NCBI GenBank assembly: GCA_937930165.1
Contig: CALGVL010000150.1
Location: forward strand, 1 to 19,284
Reading direction: 5' to 3'
Origin: an uncultured Acetobacteraceae bacterium
GTDB taxonomy: Bacteria > Pseudomonadota > Alphaproteobacteria > Acetobacterales > Acetobacteraceae
DNA length: 19,284 bases
Below, piece after piece: positions 1-5,889 of this stretch; position 1 is the first letter of the stretch; each line of letters starts with the position of its first letter. Made by a program: the position numbers and the translations under genes. The notes beneath the pieces are model-generated. The model did not search any database, was not told the DNA's origin, and saw nothing but the letters and a program-made list of their open reading frames with translations.

Positions 1-74
1 GGCTGGGGCGCCAGGATTCGAACCTGGGAATGGCGGTACCAAAAACCGCTGCCTTACCGCTTGGCTACGCCCCA
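1..74 (-). tRNA. tRNA-Gln, anticodon UUG
   Basis: Read on the minus strand, the sequence folds as a complete cloverleaf. The acceptor stem TGGGGCG pairs with CGCCCCA. The anticodon stem GCGGT/ACCGC encloses the loop TTTTGGT, whose central TTG reads CAA (Gln). The T arm is CCAGG-TTCGAAT-CCTGG. The U1-A72 start is typical of bacterial tRNA-Gln. The body runs 74 to 3, with discriminator G at position 3; positions 2-1 are CC, so the final A of CCA would lie outside the window. It starts 24 bp after the ispE stop on the same strand, so it may share that transcript. Confidence 0.96.
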
Positions 75-98
75 GCAGGCGATGGCGCTGAATAAGCG

Positions 99-950
99 TC
101 AGCCACCCCCGCCGTAAAGCCCCCCAGCCTCCCGCCACCAGCCTCGTGGCAGCAGCGCGGCGGCCCGCCGCGCCGCCGCTGCATCGGTGAAGAGCCCGAA
201 GCAGGTGGCGCCGGAGCCGCTCATCCGTGCCAGCAGACAGCCCGGCAGGGCGGCCAGCGCCGCCAGCACCTCCGCCACCGGCGGGCAGAGAGTGACCGCC
301 GGTGCCTCAAGGTCGTTCCGCAGCGCCCCCAGGTCGCGGGCCATCGCCGCCGCATCCGGCCAGCCAGCGGGCAACGCGGCAGGCGGCGAGAAGTCGCCAC
401 TCCGCGCCCGGAACACCGCCGGGGTCGCCAGCGCCACCCCGGGATTCACCAGCAGCAGCCCGCATTCCGGCAGCACGGGGGCGGGCGAGAGCACCTCCCC
501 CACACCCCCCATCCGCGCCGGCCGGGCCTCGATGCAGACCGGGACATCGGCCCCGAGCCCCGCCCCGATCTCCCGCAACCGCCCCATGCCGAGGTCCAGA
601 CCCCAAAGCCGGTCCAGCAGCCTCAGCGCCGCCGCCGCATCGGCCGAGCCGCCGCCGATGCCGGAGGCCACCGGCAGACGCTTCTCCAGCCGCAGCGCCG
701 CCCGCGGCTCGATGCCCGCCGCCGCCGCCAGCGCCCGCGCCGCGCGCAGCACCAGATTATCCGGCTCTGCCTCCAGCCTCGCCCCGAAAGGCCCTTCCAA
801 CGCCAGGCTCAGTTCATCCGCCGGGGCGGCACGCAGCGAATCCGCCGCCGGGCCGAACACCACCAAGCTGTCCAGCAAATGATAGCCATCCGCCCGCCGC
901 CCGGTGACGTGCAGGAACAGGTTCACCTTGGCCGGCGCCGGCTCGGTCAT
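99..950 (-). CDS. ispE: 4-diphosphocytidyl-2-C-methyl-D-erythritol kinase
   Basis: GHMP-family kinase of the MEP isoprenoid pathway. It phosphorylates the 2-hydroxyl of CDP-ME with ATP in the cytosol. From the chosen start (283 aa, normal for the family) the N-terminal substrate motif PAKVNLFLHV carries the catalytic Lys8. The glycine-rich ATP loop GIGGGSADAA is at about 97-106, and LGADVPV supplies the catalytic Asp135. A C-terminal MSGSGATCFGLF motif is also present. ATG 950 was chosen because the family normally begins a few residues before PAKVNL. ATG 959 and a GTG at 983, which would overlap the upstream stop, are alternatives; none has a strong ribosome site. It follows the TPR lipoprotein gene by about 20 bp and is probably co-transcribed with it. 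Confidence 0.95.
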   Translation of the reverse strand: MTEPAPAKVNLFLHVTGRRADGYHLLDSLVVFGPAADSLRAAPADELSLALEGPFGARLEAEPDNLVLRAARALAAAAGIEPRAALRLEKRLPVASGIGGGSADAAAALRLLDRLWGLDLGMGRLREIGAGLGADVPVCIEARPARMGGVGEVLSPAPVLPECGLLLVNPGVALATPAVFRARSGDFSPPAALPAGWPDAAAMARDLGALRNDLEAPAVTLCPPVAEVLAALAALPGCLLARMSGSGATCFGLFTDAAAARRAAALLPRGWWREAGGLYGGGG

Positions 951-969
951 CCCCGCCATGGCGGCAGCG

Positions 970-2676
970 TCAGCGTTGCGCACTGCTGGTCGGGTAGCCG
1001 GGCAGGCCGTCCCGCAGCTTGGACTCGATCTTCGGGATCTCGGCAGGCTCCGGCTCCAGGGTCAGGGCGCGGCGCCATTGGAAGCGTCCCTCCCGCTGCC
1101 GGCCTGAGGCCCAGTAGGCATCGCCCAGATGGTCGTTGATGACGCTGTTGCGTGGCTCCAGCTCCACCGCCTTCTCCAGCCACTCCACCGCGCCTGCGAT
1201 GTCGCCCAGGCGGAACAGCACCCAGCCCAGGCTGTCGGCGATGTTGCCGTCCTGCGGCCGGAGTTCCGTCGCCCGCAGCAGCATGGCCTTGGCACGGTCA
1301 AGATTCTTGCCCTGCTCCGCCCAGGAATAGCCGAGATAGTTCAGGACATAGGGCTGCTCGGGCGAGAGTTCGAGCGCACGCAGCAGGTCGGCCTCCGCCC
1401 GTGTCCAGTCGCCGGAACGCTCCAGCGCGATGCCGCGCGCGAAGAAGAGCGTCCAGTCGCGCGCGCCAGGATGGGGGATGCGCGAGACGGCGTCGGAATA
1501 GGCGGTGGCTGCCTCGGCGAAGCGGTTGCGCCGGCGCAGCAGGTCGCCGAGGCGCGCCGGGGCCTGCGGCATGGTCGGATAGGCTGCGGCCAGCCGCCGC
1601 AGTTCCGCGATCGCCTCCTCCGTCCGGTCCAGCTTGTCGAGCAGCGCGGCGCGGCGCAGCCCGACCACCGGCGCCAGGGGGTCGTCCGCGGCGATGCGGT
1701 CCAGCGCGGTCAGCGCCTGCTCCTCATGCTCCTCCTCGGCCAGCACATCGGAGGTGAGGATCAGCGCCGGGGCGAAGCCGGGCCGCAGGCGCAGCGCCAG
1801 TTGCGTTAGGATCAGCGCGAAATCGGCCGAGCCCTGGCCGCGCAGGGCGCCAGCCAGCGCCGTATAGGCTTCAGCCATGCCATCGGTGGGGGAGGCAACG
1901 CCACGCGCCGCGAGCAGGGCGCGGCGGCCGCTTTCGGTCACGGCCAGCGCCACATCCTCGCCGCTGCCGGCAATCTGGTCGAGCAGCCGCTGTGCCTCCT
2001 GCTCCCGCCCGGCCCGGGTCAGCACGCCGGCGGCCAGCACCGCCACGCGCCAAGGTGGCAGGGGCTGGTCGGCCACCGCCATGCGGGCATAGCGCTCGGC
2101 CTCCCGCGGCCGGCCGGCGACATCGGCGATCAGCGCGGCATGCAGGCCATGGAGGGCACGGAGCCGGTTTCCCTCGATCAGCGGCCGGAGCGTGGCCAGG
2201 GCGGCATCGGGCTGGCCGCGGCCCAATTGCACCCAGGCGAGCAGCACCGGCTGCAGCATCTGCACCGGCCCGCTGCGGCCCATGGCGCGCAGCCGTTGCT
2301 CCGCCCGGTCCCAGCGTCCGGCCTGGACGTCGCCGCCGGCGAGCAACAGGTTGGCGGCGGGATTGTCGGGAAGGCGGCGGGCCAGGCGCTGCGCCTCCGG
2401 CCTGCCGTCCAGCAGGGCCGCCAGGAAGGCGCGGTTCAGCACTTCCGGCTGTTCCGGATCGGCGCGCAGCGCCTGCAGCAGGTTGTCCGCGGCAGCGCGC
2501 GTATCGGTTTCCGCCGCGGCGAAACGGCCGGCCAGATAGGCGCCGAAATTGCCACGGAGGGAAGGCTCACCGCCACGCGCACCGCGCTCGCCGGCAGGCG
2601 CGCCGCCTGCGGCACAGGCCGAGAGGAGCGCGGCCGCAAGGAGTCCGAGGCGCAAGGAGGAAGCAGGACGCTGCAT
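970..2676 (-). CDS. TPR-repeat lipoprotein
   Basis: 568-residue tetratricopeptide-repeat protein. The N-terminus has a charged start, a hydrophobic stretch and a lipobox-type LSAC ending at Cys21, so export and lipid anchoring in the cell envelope are predicted. From about residue 30 onward it is a continuous series of helical A/L/G-rich repeats. The clearest TPR units are in the C-terminal third, with patterns such as LNYLGYSW, DSLGWVLFRLGD and NDHLGDAYWASGR. No catalytic motif is visible, so a scaffold or assembly role is the most that can be inferred. It lies directly upstream of ispE on the same strand; I recall this pairing from related alphaproteobacteria, but no functional link to isoprenoid synthesis is evident. 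Confidence 0.88.
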   Translation of the reverse strand: MQRPASSLRLGLLAAALLSACAAGGAPAGERGARGGEPSLRGNFGAYLAGRFAAAETDTRAAADNLLQALRADPEQPEVLNRAFLAALLDGRPEAQRLARRLPDNPAANLLLAGGDVQAGRWDRAEQRLRAMGRSGPVQMLQPVLLAWVQLGRGQPDAALATLRPLIEGNRLRALHGLHAALIADVAGRPREAERYARMAVADQPLPPWRVAVLAAGVLTRAGREQEAQRLLDQIAGSGEDVALAVTESGRRALLAARGVASPTDGMAEAYTALAGALRGQGSADFALILTQLALRLRPGFAPALILTSDVLAEEEHEEQALTALDRIAADDPLAPVVGLRRAALLDKLDRTEEAIAELRRLAAAYPTMPQAPARLGDLLRRRNRFAEAATAYSDAVSRIPHPGARDWTLFFARGIALERSGDWTRAEADLLRALELSPEQPYVLNYLGYSWAEQGKNLDRAKAMLLRATELRPQDGNIADSLGWVLFRLGDIAGAVEWLEKAVELEPRNSVINDHLGDAYWASGRQREGRFQWRRALTLEPEPAEIPKIESKLRDGLPGYPTSSAQR

Positions 2677-2731
2677 CGCGGCAGGCTAGCAGCGGCAGCC
2701 GGGCGGCGCCACCGCCGGCTTTTCTTCCGGG

Positions 2732-2762
2732 ATCATCATGATAACCTGCCGAGGGTTACGAT
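2732..2762 (+). promoter_or_regulatory. Possible operator/promoter between divergent genes
   Basis: The 105-bp gap between the TPR lipoprotein (-) and the secreted duplicated-domain protein (+) contains two small symmetrical elements. ATCAT-C-ATGAT lies at 2732-2742 and TAACC-(7 nt)-GGTTA at 2742-2758. TACGAT (2757-2762) could serve as a -10 box, but I see no convincing -35. A GGAG ribosome site follows at 2771-2774. The symmetry is seen directly; regulatory function is inference. Confidence 0.22.
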
Positions 2763-2781
2763 AGGAGAATGGAGACGACAT

Positions 2782-3375
2782 ATGCGCGCGAGGATCATGT
2801 TGGCCCTCGGCCTGCTCCTGGCCATGGCCTGCGGGGCGGCCCCTGCCTCCGCGCAGAACCGCTTCAGCTTGGTTAACAACACCGGCCAGATCATCGAGCG
2901 GATCTATGTCTCCCCCTCCCGCGTGAACAATTGGGGAAGGGACGTGCTGGGCGATGCGGTGCTGTATCCGGGCCAGAGCTTCTGGGTGGTGCCACGGCTC
3001 AGCGACTGCGTGCTCGACATCCGCGTGGTCTTCCAGGGCGGGGCGGAGGAGACGCGCTGGCAGGTGAATGCCTGCAGCCTGTCCCGCATCGTCTGGGGCG
3101 GCGCCCCGGCGCGCGCGGTGGCCGACCCCAGCTTCCGATTCGTCAACCGCTCCGGCGTCCCGGTGAACAACCTCCACATCTCGCTCAGTTCCGACCGGAG
3201 CTGGGGGCCGGACCGGCTGGGCCGGAACGTGCTGCCGCCAGGCCGCGGCATCTGGGTGAGCCTGCCCGCCGGCAAGATCTGCACCGTGGACATCCGCGTC
3301 GTCTATACCGACGGCACCGCGACGGAGCGCCGCAACATCGAGACCTGCACGGTGCGGGAGCTGCATTTCCGCTAG
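2782..3375 (+). CDS. Secreted protein with two tandem copies of one domain
   Basis: 197 residues. ATG 2782 follows GGAG with a 7-nt gap. The first ~24 residues form a signal peptide with an ASA-Q cleavage site; LAMAC at Cys17 is a poor lipobox alternative. The mature protein is almost wholly two copies of one ~79-residue domain, about 28-105 and 118-196. Each runs F-x-x-V-N-x-(T/S)-G ... WG-D-LG ... L-P-G ... W-V ... C-x-x-D-I-R-V-V ... C. Both copies hold exactly two Cys spaced 22 residues apart (C76/C98 and C167/C189), which suggests one disulfide per domain after export. I recall similar uncharacterised periplasmic domains in alphaproteobacteria but cannot name a family. No function is assigned. 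The gene appears monocistronic and ends just before strong hairpins. Confidence 0.85.
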   Translation: MRARIMLALGLLLAMACGAAPASAQNRFSLVNNTGQIIERIYVSPSRVNNWGRDVLGDAVLYPGQSFWVVPRLSDCVLDIRVVFQGGAEETRWQVNACSLSRIVWGGAPARAVADPSFRFVNRSGVPVNNLHISLSSDRSWGPDRLGRNVLPPGRGIWVSLPAGKICTVDIRVVYTDGTATERRNIETCTVRELHFR

Positions 3376-3384
3376 CCTGCGATC

Positions 3385-3424
3385 GTCCTGGGTGGGTTCG
3401 AGGCACTGCCTCGGCCCCCAGGAC
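3385..3424. terminator. Hairpin after the secreted-protein gene
   Basis: Outer arms GTCCTGGG (3385-3392) and CCCAGGAC (3417-3424) are perfectly complementary. The inner arms CGAGGC (3399-3404) and GCCTCG (3408-3413) also pair, around loop ACT. The 6/3-nt internal loop can partly pair through G and C runs. It sits 10 bp past the plus-strand stop, between convergent genes. There is no T-tract on either strand, so it is either a factor-assisted terminator or an RNA 3'-end stabiliser. Confidence 0.55.
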
Positions 3425-3443
3425 GTGAATCGGCAACAAAACC

Positions 3444-3487
3444 TGGACCAGGATCAGCCTGGTCTTAGTCAGGCCGATCCTGGTCCA
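3444..3487. terminator. Long near-perfect hairpin between convergent genes
   Basis: Arms 3444-3461 and 3470-3487 pair at 17 of 18 positions, with one A-C mismatch (3456/3475) around an 8-nt loop. Alternative folds exist: GACCAGG (3446-3452) can pair with CCTGGTC (3458-3464), and CAGG with CCTG in the 3' half. Four CCWGG sites are embedded. It lies between the convergent secreted-protein and aldolase genes and probably ends or protects both transcripts. No U-tract follows. A dispersed palindromic repeat is the alternative. Confidence 0.55.
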
Positions 3488-3547
3488 CGACGCGGATTCC
3501 ATCGGGCCAGCGGCCCATGCCCCGGCTGCCCCCGGGGCGGCCGCAGG

Positions 3548-4183
3548 CTAGGCGAGCCGGCCGTAATCGCCGAATTGGGCAAGGACCGCGTCCAGTTCCG
3601 CCTCGGTCAGCAGCACCGGGCCGATCCCGGCGGCTCGCAGGGCGAGATACTGGCGGGCCAGGTTCTCGACCTCCACTGCCAGGGTTTTCGCCCCTGCCAG
3701 GGAGGCGCCCAGCGCGATAACGCCGTGATTGGCCAGCAGCGCCGCCTTGCGGCCATCCAGCGCCTGCACCGCCGCCTCGGCCAGCGCCGCCGTGCCGAAG
3801 GTGGCATAGGCGGAGCAGCGGATGTCCCGCCCGCCAGCCAGGGCGATCATGTAGTGGAAGGGCGGTATTCCCTGCCGGGCGCAGGAGAGCGCAGTGGCAA
3901 GGGGGCTGTGAGTGTGCACCACCGCCCCCGCCTCCGGCCGCGCCGCATAGATCGCGGCATGCAGCCGCCATTCCGAGGAAGGCCGCCGCACCCCCGCCAG
4001 CACCGTGCCATCCGGCGCGAGTTCCACCAGATCCTCCGGCGCGGTCTCGGCATAGGGCAGTCCGGCGGGGGTGATGAGGAAGCCGCGTGGGGTGCGGCAG
4101 GAGAGATTGCCGGATTTCGAGGGCATGAAGCCCAGCGCATCCAGCGCCCGCGCCGCGGCGACGATCTCCGCGCCCGTGTCCAC
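3548..4183 (-). CDS. Class II aldolase/adducin-family protein
   Basis: 211 residues, close to the size of L-fuculose-1-phosphate and related aldolases. The family cleaves or epimerises sugar phosphates, or decarboxylates, using a divalent metal (usually Zn). Visible motifs are S-G-N (24-26), the acid SSEW with Glu71, the metal pair H90-T-H92 and the third His in ANHG (His153). Together these match the Glu/His/His/His metal set. I chose GTG 4183 because it lies 5 nt past the GST stop and has GAGGG about 8 nt upstream; ATG 4252 would overlap the GST by 64 bp and add a proline-rich tail. It is co-transcribed with the upstream GST-like gene. Substrate is not predictable from sequence. Confidence 0.88.
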   Translation of the reverse strand: MDTGAEIVAAARALDALGFMPSKSGNLSCRTPRGFLITPAGLPYAETAPEDLVELAPDGTVLAGVRRPSSEWRLHAAIYAARPEAGAVVHTHSPLATALSCARQGIPPFHYMIALAGGRDIRCSAYATFGTAALAEAAVQALDGRKAALLANHGVIALGASLAGAKTLAVEVENLARQYLALRAAGIGPVLLTEAELDAVLAQFGDYGRLA

Positions 4184-4188
4184 GCCGC

Positions 4189-4797
4189 TCAGCCCTCCCG
4201 CAGCTTGCGGGCACGCAGCGCTGCCGGGCGGTTCAGGCAGGCATCCAGCCAAGCCTTCACCTTCGGGAAGGCCGCGTAGTCGAAGCCGTTGAACCAGGAG
4301 CCGTAGAGCACGCCTGCCAGGTTGCAGTCGGCGATGGTGAATTGGCGCCCCAGCAGAAAGGGCCGGTCGGCGAGGTGCTGCTCCAGTACCTTCAGGCGCT
4401 GCCGCACCGCCTCCGCTCCGGCGGCGGCGAGAGCCGGGTCACGCTGCTCCGGCGGGCGCATGATGGTGTTGTAGGCCCATTGCATGATGTTCGGCTCGAT
4501 CTCGGTCGCGGCCCACAGGGTCCATTGCAGGACCCGGCTGGCATCGTCGCCTGAGGGCATCAGTGGCGGTCCGGCCTTGGCCGCGATGTGCAGGTTGATG
4601 GCGAGCGATTCGAACAGCACCAGCGTGCCGTCCTGCAGGGCCGGGATCTTGGCGTTGGGGTTCAGAGCCGCGAAGGCGCCCGCCCTCGTCTCCGGGCCGA
4701 GGCTGACCGGCACATTCTCGTAGGGCAGCCCCGCCTCCTCGGCGGCCCAGATGCAGCGGAACGCGCGGCTCTTCGCCACACCGTGGATGATGAGCAT
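4189..4797 (-). CDS. Glutathione S-transferase family protein
   Basis: 202 residues with the two-domain GST layout. An N-terminal thioredoxin-like domain (about 1-78) contains NPNAKIPAL with the glutathione-binding cis-Pro52, followed by ES (63-64) that contacts the glutathione gamma-glutamyl group. The all-helical C-terminal domain has the N-capping-box motif TIADCNL (154-160). The expected role is cytosolic conjugation of, or thiol chemistry on, an unidentified electrophile. ATG 4797 is well supported by a purine-rich GGAGAGGGGGG just upstream; longer readings to 4986 run into a non-coding-looking segment. The gene leads a two-gene unit with the class II aldolase (5-nt gap), so the pair may act in one small catabolic or detoxifying step, which is inference. 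Confidence 0.92.
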   Translation of the reverse strand: MLIIHGVAKSRAFRCIWAAEEAGLPYENVPVSLGPETRAGAFAALNPNAKIPALQDGTLVLFESLAINLHIAAKAGPPLMPSGDDASRVLQWTLWAATEIEPNIMQWAYNTIMRPPEQRDPALAAAGAEAVRQRLKVLEQHLADRPFLLGRQFTIADCNLAGVLYGSWFNGFDYAAFPKVKAWLDACLNRPAALRARKLREG

Positions 4798-5020
4798 GGA
4801 TCCCCCCTCTCCTTGCCGGACCGATCCTGTCGCAGGCGCAGGCAGATGCAAGGGCGCGACCCGCTCCGCTCCCGGCTGCCCCCAGCCGACATGGCCGGAC
4901 GGGCATGGAACGTAACAGAATGTCACTGAATGCGCGTTATGGTTGTATTTCGGTAACTCCTGGTTGCAGTATGGAGCGGATGGCAAGCCTTAAGGCGATT
5001 CCTAACCGGGAGTACACGTT
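4798..5020. promoter_or_regulatory. Divergent intergenic region upstream of the GST and RTX genes
   Basis: 223-bp gap between divergently read genes. The segment 4905-5000 is clearly more AT-rich than its surroundings and probably holds the RTX promoter, although no clean -35/-10 pair was found. It contains the perfect palindrome GCCTTAAGGC (4987-4996), TATTTCGG (4946-4953) and GGTAACTCC (4952-4960). The last two recur near the lytic transglycosylase gene. GGGAG at 5008-5012 is the RTX ribosome site. Confidence 0.35.
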
Positions 5021-5848
5021 GTGGTTGATTTCGCCTCCATCATAGGCTCCGGCTCCATCGTCGGGCTCGACGACGTGCCACGTGGCGCCGATGCCTATTA
5101 TCATATTGATTCAGCCGGAATCTTCCTGGACCGGTCGCATGATTCCGGCACTGGCATCGTCGATGCCAGCGAGAATCCCCACGATGTGCGGGTGGCGATG
5201 GGCAGCGGCGACGACACCATCTGGGGTGGCCGCGGGGATGACAGCCTCTCCGGCGGCTCGGGCAGGGATTCGATCGACGCCGGCAACGGCGACAATACCG
5301 TCTCCGGCGGGAATGACGACGATTACATCACCGCAGGGCGGGGCAGCGACCTGCTCCGTGGCGATAACGGGAACGACACCATCGATGGAGGCCGCGGCAA
5401 CGACACCCTCGACGGCGGCAATGGCGACGACCTGCTGATCGGCGGCGCCGGCAACGATATGCTGGTCGGGGGGAACGGCAAGGATACCCTCGACGGCGGC
5501 AAGGGCGACGACATCCTCTTCGGTGGCAATGGCGGCGACATGCTGATCGGCGGGGAGGGCAACGACCTGCTGACCGGCGGGAACGGCAAGGACACCTTCT
5601 TCTTCGACAGCAATTTCGGCAACGACGTCATCGCCAATTTCGCCAAGGGCGATCAGCTCTGGCTCACCCAGGACCTCAACGGCTCCGGCATCAAGACGGC
5701 GGCCGACCTGGCCGCTCATGTCAGCGGCGGCGTCTCCAGCGGCATCAAATACACCGTCATCAGCGTCGGCCAGGATACGATCACGCTCATGGGCGTGGAC
5801 AAGGATGACTTCCTGAAGAACCTCGACGACTGGGTGAAGATCGTCTGA
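5021..5848 (+). CDS. Small RTX (hemolysin-type calcium-binding repeat) protein
   Basis: 275 residues from a GTG start, with GGGAG at 5008-5012. Residues 1-59 show no recognised domain and no Sec signal. Residues 60-194 are 15 consecutive, uninterrupted nonapeptides of the GGxGxDxLx type, which form Ca2+-binding parallel beta-rolls. The C-terminal ~80 residues (a GNDVIANF-type segment, then an acidic/hydrophobic tail ending DDWVKIV) resemble type I secretion targeting regions. The expected fate is secretion by an ABC/MFP/TolC-type exporter and folding outside the cell in calcium. No lipase, protease or adhesin domain is present, so activity cannot be named. No exporter genes lie in this window. 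It is convergent with the ETF-QO gene. Confidence 0.9.
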   Translation: MVDFASIIGSGSIVGLDDVPRGADAYYHIDSAGIFLDRSHDSGTGIVDASENPHDVRVAMGSGDDTIWGGRGDDSLSGGSGRDSIDAGNGDNTVSGGNDDDYITAGRGSDLLRGDNGNDTIDGGRGNDTLDGGNGDDLLIGGAGNDMLVGGNGKDTLDGGKGDDILFGGNGGDMLIGGEGNDLLTGGNGKDTFFFDSNFGNDVIANFAKGDQLWLTQDLNGSGIKTAADLAAHVSGGVSSGIKYTVISVGQDTITLMGVDKDDFLKNLDDWVKIV

Positions 5849-5855
5849 CGCCCCG

Positions 5856-5882
5856 GCCCGCCGCCCCGAAAGGGCGGCGGGC
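5856..5882. terminator. Bidirectional GC hairpin between RTX and ETF-QO genes
   Basis: Perfect 11-bp inverted repeat, GCCCGCCGCCC (5856-5866) against GGGCGGCGGGC (5872-5882), around a CGAAA loop. It starts 8 bp after the RTX stop and ends 7 bp before the ETF-QO stop, so it can serve both convergent transcripts. No T-run follows on either strand, as is common in very GC-rich genomes. Confidence 0.7.
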
Positions 5883-5889
5883 ACATGCC

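Noticed and set aside
2140..2781. Upstream in-frame extension of the secreted duplicated-domain protein
   Set aside because: It overlaps the TPR lipoprotein gene in antisense, lacks protein-like motifs, and the signal peptide begins exactly at ATG 2782 after a good ribosome site.
4990..5006. CtrA-like TTAA half-site ahead of the RTX gene
   Set aside because: The second TTAA half-site at the required 7-bp spacing is absent.
5195..5605. Regular 27-bp repeating units resembling a CRISPR or satellite array
   Set aside because: The period equals nine codons and the units encode RTX nonapeptides with varied bases at silent sites. There are no identical repeats with unique spacers.
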